A stretch of DNA of 61,309 bases from a virus: positions 1 to 61,309 of the IMG/VR virus record IMGVR_UViG_3300025154_000095. One strand, given 5' to 3'. A program made the position numbers and the translations under genes. Below are positions 32,618 to 41,234 of the stretch, piece by piece (the first letter of the stretch is position 1; the number at the start of each line of letters is the position of its first letter). A model generated the notes under the pieces. That model searched no databases. It was not told where the DNA came from and saw only the letters and a program-made list of their open reading frames with translations.

Positions 32618-33157
32618 TTATTTGTACTTAGCATATTCTTCAGGCTTCATCCCGAATTTCTGAGCAACTTCCATTTCTTCAGGTGTGAGCTTCACGTCAT
32701 CGCTACCACCGCCCCCACGTACACCGGCGCCTAAGTTGGGGCTGTTTGGCTTGAGTAAACGCGCTTTGTTTTTCGATAACCAGTTTAGCTTCTGCTGTGT
32801 GGTCAATTCATCCGGTACAAGGTCGCGCATATCCTCTGGTAGTTCTGATAATGAGGCTTTATATACATCTGTTAATGTTTGTTCGTAGGCATCAACCTTT
32901 TGGGCTTTTGCCTGAGCGTCTGCTAATTTTTTTGAATTTTCTTCGTAAAGTTCTTTGTATTTCTGTTGATCGATTAGCCTTTGTTCGATTTCCCTTTGAC
33001 GTTCCTCCTCAAATTTACGGAGCTTGTCTTCCAGGTCTTTTGCCTTTTTGTTGACTTCATCAAATCTACCCTTGGGGATCATGTGCTCATTGCCCGTGTT
33101 TTTCGACTCGTCAGTCGCTTCTTGAGCGCCATCACCTTGCTTGTTTTCGTCTGCCAT
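32618..33157 (-). CDS. Scaffolding protein (block A)
   Basis: 179 residues, almost wholly charged coiled coil (NKKAKDLEDKLRKFEEERQR), with EELYEENSKKLADAQAKAQK-like heptads and a C-terminal capsid-binding end (EEMEVAQKFGMKPEEYAKYK). Fits the GP20-like scaffold family. No prohead protease is visible in block A. Confidence 0.75.
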   Translation of the reverse strand: MADENKQGDGAQEATDESKNTGNEHMIPKGRFDEVNKKAKDLEDKLRKFEEERQREIEQRLIDQQKYKELYEENSKKLADAQAKAQKVDAYEQTLTDVYKASLSELPEDMRDLVPDELTTQQKLNWLSKNKARLLKPNSPNLGAGVRGGGGSDDVKLTPEEMEVAQKFGMKPEEYAKYK

Positions 33158-33213
33158 TGCTGTTTTCCCTTCGTTTTTTACGCCCTACGCGGCGATAGTT
33201 ACATATCAATAAT

Positions 33214-33242
33214 ACATTAGCACAATAGTTCTACTTTGTCAA
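33214..33242 (-). promoter_or_regulatory. Late promoter for capsid genes
   Basis: Minus strand TTGACA (33237-33242), 17-base spacer, TAATGT (33214-33219), with TGTGC just upstream of the -10, exactly as at 2113-2141. Confidence 0.6.
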
Positions 33243-33270
33243 GTTTTTAATCCAAATTACCTCCTTGTTG

Positions 33271-33612
33271 CTACTTTTGCTCCGTTCGCTGCCTAATCAA
33301 TCTTGAAATTGTGGTGACAGTGTATTCTTCCTGTCCCTCGTGCATAGGCGATATTAACAAATGTGTCAACTCGTGGATTATGATTTCTTCCAGGTAGTCA
33401 TCATCCTCGTTTTTCACCTTTTCGAGATTAAAATATATCTTAGCAGTCATGTACCTGAATTGCGGGTATGTTATCGCTATTGCCCCGTCGCTTGCATCTC
33501 GTGGCATGTCCTGAGTGGTATCGCAATAACAGACGTCGAATTTCCAGCCGTAGGACGTGACAATCCATGACCATTTATTGATAAACTTGCGAACCCGTTT
33601 GATAGGCTTCAT
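33271..33612 (-). CDS. HExxH metalloprotease-like protein
   Basis: 113 residues from MKPIKRVRKF; the ATG overlaps the preceding stop as ATGA. IIIHELTHLLISPMHEGQEE carries the zinc-protease signature. The size suits SprT/ImmA-like minimal domains, though several phage members are not proteolytic. Lies between MuF and scaffold genes, so a head-maturation role is possible but unproven. Confidence 0.6.
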   Translation of the reverse strand: MKPIKRVRKFINKWSWIVTSYGWKFDVCYCDTTQDMPRDASDGAIAITYPQFRYMTAKIYFNLEKVKNEDDDYLEEIIIHELTHLLISPMHEGQEEYTVTTISRLIRQRTEQK

Positions 33613-33824
33613 TTTTGGCTCATTATCTTTATTAGCATCCGTTTGAATATGGGCGCCTTTTTCCCTCGTTGACTGAATGCCTCGCATGTGTCATCTTCCA
33701 TAACGACATTAGCAAACACCGCTAAAGGACTACCACCCTTATATCGAAACTTGGGCGACTTGCTATTTGAGCACCAATGCGACTCCCTGAAGTATTGGCA
33801 ATTCTTACAGATTTTTTTCATCAT
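33609..33824 (-). CDS. Small zinc-binding protein
   Basis: 71 residues: CKNCQYF, WCSNSKSPKFRYK and DTCEAFS form a four-Cys site. Similar layout to the 49-residue product at 16952-17101. Basic C-terminus. Role unknown. Confidence 0.5.
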   Translation of the reverse strand: MMKKICKNCQYFRESHWCSNSKSPKFRYKGGSPLAVFANVVMEDDTCEAFSQRGKKAPIFKRMLIKIMSQK

Positions 33825-34080
33825 TCCACCACTTACTAGCTGTTTGTCTGGTTACGCCTGCATCCTTAGCCGCTTGAGTAATGCTAGTCCCTGCCTTCAC
33901 GGCATCAACAACGGCTTGCCTGCGTTCGTCTGGTTCGTCATGCTGGATCTGGTTATACCAGCCACAAAACATCGCTATCATTATCTCTGGATCGCGTTTC
34001 ACGTCATACATGATACAACGCCTATCACGGCATCGGTCATCTATGAATGATACGCAATCGGTACACTTTACAGGTCTCAT
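33805..34080 (-). CDS. Cys-rich HTH protein
   Basis: 91 residues. N-terminal cysteines (CTDCVSF, CRDRRC) are followed by TSITQAAKDAGVTRQTASKW, a resolvase/transposase-type HTH. Sits in the head cluster; may regulate late genes. Confidence 0.55.
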   Translation of the reverse strand: MRPVKCTDCVSFIDDRCRDRRCIMYDVKRDPEIMIAMFCGWYNQIQHDEPDERRQAVVDAVKAGTSITQAAKDAGVTRQTASKWWNDEKNL

Positions 34081-35231
34081 TCTGTCTCCTTTTTGATATA
34101 AAACTCGTTTGCTCTATCCTCTCCAATTGCCTTTAGCAGGCTTAGTTCTACGTTCTGATGCCCAAATACCGGGTCGATGTGATCTCCCACAAAGTCACTG
34201 AGTGGCACTCCTGAATTGAACGCCTTGAATTTTGCAGGGTTCTTCAGGAAACTTGCCTGTGCCGCTTGTCTCTCAGGTGATAAGGAATTGAACCATTGTT
34301 CTCCCGTCTGAAATGGTACAAAATTACGCTGCCCTGGTTTACTGTCTGCTTGCATGGTATCGGGATAATCGGGACCGCCTAAGACTTGATAAAATTCACT
34401 GCATCGACCTCTATAATGATCGTCTACCCGTTCGCCTACTTCTAGCGGTGTTCCGTGTAATTCAATACAACTCAAACATGTCTTTTGGTCAAGTGTCGCT
34501 ATCCTGATTTTGCCCCTCAAATATTGACCGTTGACTAATTCCATAGCAGCTGAAGCCTCGCGGTAGCTGGTAAGCTGCAAGGTTCTCATGAGATTATCAG
34601 CGGCATGAACCGGGATATTCTCCGCGTGTTTTCGCATTTCCTGAGCGGTCTTGTAAGGTGACCACCCATTACTAATTCCGTTTATGATAACATCCCTTGT
34701 AAGGTTAGAATATCCAACGCCCCAGCCTTCCATTTTAGCAATCCACGCGGCGCTGTCTACAAAGCTGGTAGCAAAATCAACGCTGTTGGGTGCAAGCCAT
34801 TTGACATTTCGCCCTGATAGGATGGATACATATTGACTGAGTGCCTTCTCACTGACTGGATCAATGCCCCGTTCGATCATCACACCGGCAAGCGATGTGA
34901 ATACCTTTGCCGTGACCGCTGCTACTGCAAGCCTAACCGCTGAATTCTGGATCATGTCATCATTGGATTGTATCAATGTCGCGGTCGTAATCAGTGAATT
35001 CTGGTGCTGTAATAACGCGTCCTTCAAAGCAGGGTTATTCATGTCAAGCCGCTTGTCTAATTCAACCAACCGTTTAGCCTCTTCGTCTAATGCCAACAAA
35101 GCCCGTTGTAATGGGGAATTGCGAGCGGTCGACAATGTGTTGATTTGTTTCAACACCTGAGAGGCGGTCATAATGTATAAGCCGTCTAATGCCTTGTTTA
35201 TGTACTCAGTCAACGTGTAGATAGTTGCCAT
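34077..35231 (-). CDS. MuF-type head morphogenesis protein (block A)
   Basis: 384 residues. The core CLSCIELHGTPLEVGERVDD then RCSEF is the SPP1 gp7/MuF minor head signature. N-terminal half is helical (VLKQINTLSTARNSPLQ). Binds portal inside the capsid; the extended C-terminus may be an ejected domain. Follows the portal gene. Confidence 0.75.
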   Translation of the reverse strand: MATIYTLTEYINKALDGLYIMTASQVLKQINTLSTARNSPLQRALLALDEEAKRLVELDKRLDMNNPALKDALLQHQNSLITTATLIQSNDDMIQNSAVRLAVAAVTAKVFTSLAGVMIERGIDPVSEKALSQYVSILSGRNVKWLAPNSVDFATSFVDSAAWIAKMEGWGVGYSNLTRDVIINGISNGWSPYKTAQEMRKHAENIPVHAADNLMRTLQLTSYREASAAMELVNGQYLRGKIRIATLDQKTCLSCIELHGTPLEVGERVDDHYRGRCSEFYQVLGGPDYPDTMQADSKPGQRNFVPFQTGEQWFNSLSPERQAAQASFLKNPAKFKAFNSGVPLSDFVGDHIDPVFGHQNVELSLLKAIGEDRANEFYIKKETE

Positions 35232-35238
35232 AATATCC

Positions 35239-36756
35239 TTAGATTACAGGTACACCACCACCAGCCCCGACAAGTGACTCAATAAAATTAGATTGCTGCG
35301 ATTGTGCAAGTTGTCCCTCTGCTACGATCTGACCAGCTTTCATTCCCAGCAAGCCGCCTATTTGCTCCCTATACCAGCTATCAGGCCAAAGTCCGGATGT
35401 TTTCTCTCGCATGGTAATTAACACCTCTAATCGTGCGTTCACGTCCAGTATTTCAGGTGATTTCCAGATGATATTCACGTCATCAATTACAGGCGCTTTT
35501 GGTAGCCCGTTATTATAGACGTTCTGCAATTCAGCCGACATGATAAACATGCGTTTGATTGCACCGTTATTCTCATTTTGAAAGCGGTAGATTTTACCGA
35601 TAAGCCCGGTCTCGAGTTGCTTCAATGCCTCGCCTGATAGGTTGCCATCCGCGGTCACTCCGTATATAGGCGTTTGGGTTGCCTGTGAGATTTCCCTCAC
35701 AACCTTGTCAATTTCAGCGATATATTGGGTCAGGTCTGTACCGCCCAACTCACCGATCTTGATTGCCTTCAAGAATTCGACCTGTTCGGCTGTCAGGTCA
35801 TAGATTATATTGCCGTCGTCATCCTTCATTACGAGATTGATTACACCACCTGGAACGATCCCGTCCCTGTTTATCTCTAAGCCAATAGCGTAGTACAGCT
35901 TGAATGCTGACAACTCACTAGCCATAGTCATGGAGTACAACGTTCGGTTTAGAATGTTCTGCAATGGTACAGCCGGTCGGATTTCACTCTCCCCGTAATC
36001 GGTATAGTTGTCTCTCTGATTGGCATAGTGTATCAATGGGATTTTGCCGTATTGCCAGGGTTCTTGACTTTTGCCTACCGTCTCACTAATTGGAGAAACT
36101 TCACGACCGCCAACATTCCCGGTCCACCTGGTTATTCTGGAAGGTTCATAGACAATAACCCTCATGGTCGTTTGTGCGCTGTCACTATCCTCAAGTAGCT
36201 GGTTCTGGTCGTCTGCCTCACTCCACAACTTGCAAGCCCATAACGGAGCCTTAGTGGTCGGGTCAAATATTGCCACAACACCAGAATGCCCGTCATAAGG
36301 CGGTTCTGCACTCCATGACATTGTAGCCGGGTCAATCAGGACGTAGGCGTCACCATCACGAATAGCACCCCTGTATAATTCACCCTGAAGCGCGTCAAAG
36401 TCATTGCGGTTGGTAATATCATCGATCCAGTCAGCCGCTTGCTGGTTGTTCTCCGCAACTCCACCAGGCATGACATTCTCAATGTGCAATCTGCCAGCCA
36501 TTTTATCGATGATGATACGCATGTAATTATCATTCAAATCTTCCAGATCCGCGTCATCGGTTTTCAGGCGTAGCATCGCTTTCATCTGTGTCGTGATGTC
36601 TGCGTCGTGGTCTCCGCGCTCGTACCTGCGATATTTGCGTACCCTTGCACCTTTTTTAAGGATAGTCGCGCTCCAACTGTTTTGTGCGTCAATAGATAAC
36701 GCTAATGACGGGTTGGTCTTTTCCAATGCTGATATTATTAATCCTGAGTTGTCCAT
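35239..36756 (-). CDS. Portal protein (block A, SPP1-type)
   Basis: 505 residues. YMRIIIDKMAGRLHIENV, the wing region, VPLQNILNRTLYSMTMA and TPIYGVTADGNLSGEALK with a C-terminal helical crown are the SPP1 gp6-like pattern. Overlaps TerL by 19 bases. Forms the dodecameric DNA gate. Confidence 0.85.
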   Translation of the reverse strand: MDNSGLIISALEKTNPSLALSIDAQNSWSATILKKGARVRKYRRYERGDHDADITTQMKAMLRLKTDDADLEDLNDNYMRIIIDKMAGRLHIENVMPGGVAENNQQAADWIDDITNRNDFDALQGELYRGAIRDGDAYVLIDPATMSWSAEPPYDGHSGVVAIFDPTTKAPLWACKLWSEADDQNQLLEDSDSAQTTMRVIVYEPSRITRWTGNVGGREVSPISETVGKSQEPWQYGKIPLIHYANQRDNYTDYGESEIRPAVPLQNILNRTLYSMTMASELSAFKLYYAIGLEINRDGIVPGGVINLVMKDDDGNIIYDLTAEQVEFLKAIKIGELGGTDLTQYIAEIDKVVREISQATQTPIYGVTADGNLSGEALKQLETGLIGKIYRFQNENNGAIKRMFIMSAELQNVYNNGLPKAPVIDDVNIIWKSPEILDVNARLEVLITMREKTSGLWPDSWYREQIGGLLGMKAGQIVAEGQLAQSQQSNFIESLVGAGGGVPVI

Positions 36757-38192
36757 GGTCGTTTCTCCGTTTTATTGCCGGTTATATAATTGCCTGTGGT
36801 TACGTTTATTCTGCCTTTGGGTTTGATTGATCCAGCCTCTAGTGCTAATGCCGCTGAAATGACAGTGTCATCATGCCCGTTCCCTTCGGCTGCAAGTCTC
36901 CAGAGTCCGGTTGTGGTCTGTGTGGCTACGAATAACTTAAATTCCTGCCTGGTAATCGGATCATCTAACATACGCCATCCACCCTCGTTTATTGCCTCGT
37001 GAAGGTTGCTCATAATCTCTGCCTTGCTTGCGTTCGTGGTCTCGAATGGCATAACGGTTAACCCGTCACTCTGCAATGCTTCGATATTCACCGATCCAAT
37101 GCTGTTTTTTTCAGCAAGCAATAATTGCAGATTGTATTGTTTGTACAATGATACTATACGCTTTCTAATTTCTGCCCATGATAGATTATTGACGCGTAAT
37201 TGATTAACCTCTCGTTTAGTCGTGAAGTCAAAAACCTTCATTGCTGTGAAGTCGTTATTTTGACCGAAGTCTAAACCGGCATAATATTTATGGTCATTGT
37301 AGTAAGGCTGTATTTGTTCGGTGAATACATGGGTTACATCCCCGAAGTATGAATTGCCACTTGTAATAAAACAGTTAATCGGATCTTCGGGGTATTCCTG
37401 AATAAACAGGTTTTTCAATTCACGCTGTTTTGACCTACGCCATTTTATTTGTTCCGGCGTCAATCCGTGTTTTCGCGATAAGTCCTCTTCATCACCCGTA
37501 AATATAACCGTTTCGCCCTCTGCAAGTGGAATACTATAATTTTCATCCCACCACCAGGGGTAAAAATGCAACGCCCAGGGGCTGTTACCACCTAATGCTT
37601 CCATGCACAAATCGTAGAAATACCCTTGCGCTCCGTTCGGTGTGGACTCAAGAATAATATCAGGTGATCCTCCCTGCATTGCCCCTGCCATAATCTTTTC
37701 AGCGTCATTCCAGAATGCAACCTCTGATCCATGGAAATCTGTATAAGTGTCACCACGCCCAGCCTCTTTACTACCAGCGGTTGCAATAACCGAAGTGCTG
37801 TCAAATTCAGGATAAGTGGCAAGTGAGGCATTGCTATATTTTCGCTCCGGTTGTGTGTCTCCAAACTTGCAATTTTCCCAGAACCTGTCTGCCATGCGCC
37901 TTAGTTTTTGGGTGGTCTCGCTATCATGTGCCATTGTCATGGTCGTGCGTGTGCTTGTTACCGTGCGATGATACATCTCCGCTTGAACGTAGGTGCTTGC
38001 CCCTAATTGCCGCGCTTTCAATAAAAGGTCTTTGCCGGTTCTGTGTTCGTGAAAGTGTTTTTGCATCTTATTCCACACAAGCGGCACAAGTTTTTTATTT
38101 TTATCCAATACTTTGAGAAAATGCTTACTAAACAATTCGGGATCACTAACAACCATGGTTTTAGTCGGGAGCATCGTCGCCCCCTTCGTCAA
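36738..38192 (-). CDS. Terminase large subunit (block A)
   Basis: 484 residues. ATPase: KARQLGASTYVQAE replaces a classic Walker A; EVAFWNDAEK lies at the Walker B position with ILESTPNG as coupling motif. Nuclease: GLDFGQNNDF, LLAEKNSIGS and HDDTVISAALA. The start overlaps TerS by about 30 bases; an in-frame ATG at 38157 is an alternative. Confidence 0.85.
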   Translation of the reverse strand: MTKGATMLPTKTMVVSDPELFSKHFLKVLDKNKKLVPLVWNKMQKHFHEHRTGKDLLLKARQLGASTYVQAEMYHRTVTSTRTTMTMAHDSETTQKLRRMADRFWENCKFGDTQPERKYSNASLATYPEFDSTSVIATAGSKEAGRGDTYTDFHGSEVAFWNDAEKIMAGAMQGGSPDIILESTPNGAQGYFYDLCMEALGGNSPWALHFYPWWWDENYSIPLAEGETVIFTGDEEDLSRKHGLTPEQIKWRRSKQRELKNLFIQEYPEDPINCFITSGNSYFGDVTHVFTEQIQPYYNDHKYYAGLDFGQNNDFTAMKVFDFTTKREVNQLRVNNLSWAEIRKRIVSLYKQYNLQLLLAEKNSIGSVNIEALQSDGLTVMPFETTNASKAEIMSNLHEAINEGGWRMLDDPITRQEFKLFVATQTTTGLWRLAAEGNGHDDTVISAALALEAGSIKPKGRINVTTGNYITGNKTEKRPWTTQD

Positions 38193-38463
38193 ATTGTTCG
38201 ATAAAATCTCTCCATGTCATTTCAATGTTTTTGTTCTCTGTCTTTTGTACAGGCGCACCCATAAGATAATCAGCAAGCCATTTTCTAGCTACCGCGTCCC
38301 CGCGTTCTGCTTGATAGGCTGCTTTTTTAACTATACGCTCCCATTGTGCGAATGGTACAGATTCCAAGGCAATATCATAATAGCGCATTTCCCGCTCTTT
38401 CGGTTTGCGCCCTTTTGGATTACCGCTAATCCCTTTTACAAATTGCCCTTTTTCGTTTCTCAT
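38161..38463 (-). CDS. Terminase small subunit (DUF5681-type, block A)
   Basis: 100 residues from MRNEKGQFVKGISGNPKGR, the typical DUF5681 opening with the GNPKGR motif, then a helical core and acidic end. Directly before TerL. A longer reading upstream lacks support. Confidence 0.65.
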   Translation of the reverse strand: MRNEKGQFVKGISGNPKGRKPKEREMRYYDIALESVPFAQWERIVKKAAYQAERGDAVARKWLADYLMGAPVQKTENKNIEMTWRDFIEQFDEGGDDAPD

Positions 38464-38470
38464 TCCTGTT

Positions 38471-38668
38471 TTAATTCCTGCTATCTGGTTTATCTGTGAA
38501 CACCAACACAATGTTTACCAATTCGTTCAAATGTCCCATCATTTCTTTAGCTTGTTCTAAACAGTTCTCAGGTAAGTTTATTGTTATGTTGAAACTTCTA
38601 TCGACAAGTGATTTTATTTGTCTAAGCTCTGCCTGAAATTCAACTGCTACCAGTTTTGATTTCGACAT
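38471..38668 (-). CDS. Hypothetical helical protein
   Basis: 65 residues from MSKSKLVAVEFQAEL. Helical; ends KPDSRN. Starts on the stop of the 19-residue ORF as TGATG. Not recognised. Confidence 0.45.
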   Translation of the reverse strand: MSKSKLVAVEFQAELRQIKSLVDRSFNITINLPENCLEQAKEMMGHLNELVNIVLVFTDKPDSRN

Positions 38669-38727
38669 CACGCCTCAATCGTGGCTTCCACCACTGCGTC
38701 TAATCTTGCGAAATCGTTGTATGCCAT
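38668..38727 (-). CDS. Possible 19-residue ORF
   Basis: MAYNDFARLDAVVEATIEA with a strong AAAGGAG site 6 bases upstream; its stop overlaps the next ATG. May exist to load ribosomes onto the downstream gene. Confidence 0.4.
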   Translation of the reverse strand: MAYNDFARLDAVVEATIEA

Positions 38728-38739
38728 TTGTTGTCTCCT

Positions 38740-39564
38740 TTATGGAAATGTCCTGTAAATCTCACCTACGGGTGATAATACACCACCCTCGAATAATCCG
38801 AAATCAAACCAACCATCTGGAATGTATTCGGCTTCGGGGTCGTATCTGTTGGTAAAATATGCGTATCTGGTAACCCATGCTTTGCTATCAATTACCGCTA
38901 ATAAACTAGATAATGATTCTGTGTCACCCGTTGTGTCTGCAAACTCTGTGATCCATACTTCTGGATGAACGCCTGAATAGTGATAGATAAACCATTCCGT
39001 GCTTGTCCACCATTGATCTAATTGTTCGGCTGTAATCCATGATTCTACATACCCATGAAATCCGTAGTATTGCGGCTTTGGTGTGTTCGGGTAATTAGCG
39101 TTCAACTCTATCAAAAATTCGATGTACCACATGGATGACCAAGCGGAGGCATTACCTACAATCAGTTTAGCTTGTGGTCTAGCCTGTACAAAATCGGCAT
39201 ATCGTTTAGCAGCCTCAATGGGTTGTATGCCTGCCCCATACGGTGCTGGATTGTTGGGCTCATTCAGAAATAGCACAAACCCGTCATAATCTACGGGTAA
39301 GTTATCATCGAATAAGCCATAGTAACTCATAGGAATATGTCTACTGTCCGCTGTTGGCTTTGGGTAATGTGTCCACGTGTAATACCAACCTGCCCCAACT
39401 TCGTCCAAGTCCTCAAGAAATGGAGTCACCAGCGCAATACCCTTGTTGCTGTCGTATGATGTTGGAATTGGTTCGTCTGGTATTGGTGCTTCGTAGTTAT
39501 TCGTAACTAATGGCAAATAGACAACCATCATTAACGCAACTAATCTACCAGCAAACTTTTTCAT
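38740..39564 (-). CDS. Secreted GH128-like glycoside hydrolase
   Basis: 274 residues. N-terminal signal (residues 1-20, VALMMVVYLPLV). The body matches the Asl1/Glyco_hydro_cc (GH128) type: GAGWYYTWTHYPK, FVLFLNEPNNP with one catalytic Glu and EVWITEFADT with the other, and YYGFHGYVES. GH128 enzymes cleave beta-1,3-glucans. It follows the carbohydrate-binding ORF with a 4-base overlap. A signal peptide on a phage enzyme suggests action outside the infected cell, or on the envelope. Confidence 0.65.
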   Translation of the reverse strand: MKKFAGRLVALMMVVYLPLVTNNYEAPIPDEPIPTSYDSNKGIALVTPFLEDLDEVGAGWYYTWTHYPKPTADSRHIPMSYYGLFDDNLPVDYDGFVLFLNEPNNPAPYGAGIQPIEAAKRYADFVQARPQAKLIVGNASAWSSMWYIEFLIELNANYPNTPKPQYYGFHGYVESWITAEQLDQWWTSTEWFIYHYSGVHPEVWITEFADTTGDTESLSSLLAVIDSKAWVTRYAYFTNRYDPEAEYIPDGWFDFGLFEGGVLSPVGEIYRTFP

Positions 39565-39770
39565 TTCACCTCAACCCAATATGTCTTGGCTTTTTCGGGA
39601 TCAAGTGCCAATGTCGAAACATGTGCAATCAAACATCTGTACACTTTAGATTTGTACACTGCCATATCATCAACAGAGTATGCAACATCTACCGCCCACT
39701 CTGCCACTGTTGCTGCTGCATCGTAATACTTCGCCCATTTTGTTTTATCCTTTCTTGCATAAGCGACCAC
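39561..39770 (-). CDS. Small carbohydrate-binding-like protein overlapping the variable region
   Basis: 69 residues from GTG 39768-39770. AYSVDDMAVYKSKVYRCLIA and YWVEV are close to the CBM5/12 chitin-binding pattern (x-Y-x-C then W-x-x-V). It begins inside the variable-region end of the receptor gene in the +1 frame. The frame stays open through the variable region, but that part is probably a shadow. May be a separate subunit or, if ribosomes shift, a C-terminal extension. Confidence 0.5.
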   Translation of the reverse strand: MVAYARKDKTKWAKYYDAAATVAEWAVDVAYSVDDMAVYKSKVYRCLIAHVSTLALDPEKAKTYWVEVK

Positions 39771-39867
39771 CGATAAACACGTACGTGTTCGCGGAGGAAT
39801 AAAGCAGATACCAATACCAGAGACCAGCAAGCCCACCGAGGCCCCAGCGCCCGCCGACGACGGCAAT
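39745..39867 (-). other. DGR variable region VR2
   Basis: Partner of VR1. Variable positions lie at 39776-39861; for example codons read GTC/TTC, CGC/TCC, GGC/CTT, CTC/TAC, CTT/TCT, AAC/GTC between the two copies. All other bases, and the 60 bases past the stop, are identical, as expected next to a homing initiation site. Confidence 0.72.
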
Positions 39868-41109
39868 ATATTGAGCAGTGCTTTGATAATAGTAATCTTT
39901 GTAGAAATTTGCACTAACATCCACAGGTAGCTCAATCATTGGATTAGCAGCATCAAAACCCATATACTTCACGTATCCACTTGCGTCTTTATTAACATAT
40001 CCAATTTGTTCGTAGGGGCTCGCAAAAACATTACTGGCATAATCATCTGCGTCTTTGCAAAACCAGGCTTGCCGTGCGTTAATATTAAGGCCATCCACAA
40101 ACTGCCAGACATTCCCATACAGATTTTCAATCCCGCGGTAATGGAATGGATTTTTACCGTTCGTATTATTCGCCAGCGATCCACTGCTCGCAGAAATCCC
40201 ACTTGAAAATCCAGATTTCCAGCCTACGTTATAAAGATAGTTTCCGGTTGCCGCATTAAACGCAGCCCCATCAACTGTGATGGTCGTGCTGCCAGCTCCA
40301 GGTGTATCAACGTCAATCTGCGTAATGTTACGGCCATAAAACACCTGATTACCACCCTGTGTCGATCCTAGTCCAACGGGTTGCCCAACAGCGAATTTAG
40401 CACCAATAGTATTTGCTACAACAATTGTGTTAGCCGCTGATGTGTCCGCTGTCAATACTTCAGTCGCTGCATAATTTCCAGCAGTCCACCCGGTCATAAT
40501 CGCCTGGCTATTCAGCGTCGCAAATTCCACCGTGAACAAAACCTGCAACATATCATACACGTGAATGTCTAATTGCTGATAACCAGCACCATTGGCTTCT
40601 GCGTAGGTTCTAAATTCGACAATATTCTTACTCACAAGCGGATATTCGTTCGGCAAGCTGTTTAACTTCGTACCACCCGTCAGGGTTGTGCCCGCAGGAT
40701 ACTTTCCAACATACACAAAATCTAATTCAGCACCTGTTGAAAAGTTATAAAAGCACCACGGCAAGTATGAGTTAGGCATTCTCGCTTTACATATCTGCCA
40801 TGTTTTTTTAGTGGCTGTATCAGTCTTACGTATGTAGAATTTCGGAATCTTTACAAAAACATTACTATCAGCGTCAGTGTATTCGTCAAACTCTGAATAA
40901 ATGGAAGCGGTATCAAAATCATTGGTTACGGTTGTCGCATCTACACCAGCTTCCGCTGTAAACCCAACGCTCCCATTTATTCTGGTCAGCGGTGTATCGG
41001 TTTTATCCCATGATACGCCATAAACCGCTTCGCCTGCATAGGTTGTTTGGACTTCGTTTATTCGTTTGCCGCCGAACAATAGCAGCATTTTTTGCGCTGT
41101 ACTTGGCAT
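39745..41109 (-). CDS. DGR-type variable receptor-binding protein, copy 2
   Basis: 454 residues, same length and architecture as copy 1 at 45-1409. Conserved core NPFHYRGIENLYGNVWQFVDG (FGE-sulfatase-like) and C-terminal AGLWYWYLLYSSANTYVFIGG. N-terminal parts share YAGEAVYGV and EAGVDA, but many silent and some replacement changes show that the duplication is old. Its own leader and terminator-bounded start (41111-41305) make it the first late gene of block A. Confidence 0.75.
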   Translation of the reverse strand: MPSTAQKMLLLFGGKRINEVQTTYAGEAVYGVSWDKTDTPLTRINGSVGFTAEAGVDATTVTNDFDTASIYSEFDEYTDADSNVFVKIPKFYIRKTDTATKKTWQICKARMPNSYLPWCFYNFSTGAELDFVYVGKYPAGTTLTGGTKLNSLPNEYPLVSKNIVEFRTYAEANGAGYQQLDIHVYDMLQVLFTVEFATLNSQAIMTGWTAGNYAATEVLTADTSAANTIVVANTIGAKFAVGQPVGLGSTQGGNQVFYGRNITQIDVDTPGAGSTTITVDGAAFNAATGNYLYNVGWKSGFSSGISASSGSLANNTNGKNPFHYRGIENLYGNVWQFVDGLNINARQAWFCKDADDYASNVFASPYEQIGYVNKDASGYVKYMGFDAANPMIELPVDVSANFYKDYYYQSTAQYIAVVGGRWGLGGLAGLWYWYLLYSSANTYVFIGGRLCKKG

Positions 41110-41110
41110 G

Positions 41111-41206
41111 TTACACTCCTCTCCCCTGCTTTATCGCTAATCGTGGTTGTAATCGCCATATCATACCGCCCTCACATAGCTTGGTAATATCTCTAAAATA
41201 TATCAT
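41111..41206 (-). CDS. Possible 31-residue leader peptide
   Basis: MIYFRDITKLCEGGMIWRLQ then PRLAIKQGRGV, with AGGAG 5 bases upstream of the ATG. Stops one base before the receptor gene ATG. Its last 11 residues equal those of the short ORF before copy 1. Confidence 0.35.
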   Translation of the reverse strand: MIYFRDITKLCEGGMIWRLQPRLAIKQGRGV

Positions 41207-41234
41207 TTAAACTCCTAAAATATTTATATTCTAT

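Noticed and set aside
39561-39935. A 124-residue ORF running through the whole variable region
   Set aside because: Its first part shadows the receptor frame and would change at every diversification event; only the portion from GTG 39768-39770 looks real.
1-41109. The repeat of 1-1453 at 39701-41150 as a circular-genome overlap
   Set aside because: The two copies differ by many silent and replacement changes and have different upstream and downstream genes, so they are old paralogues, not the same locus read twice.
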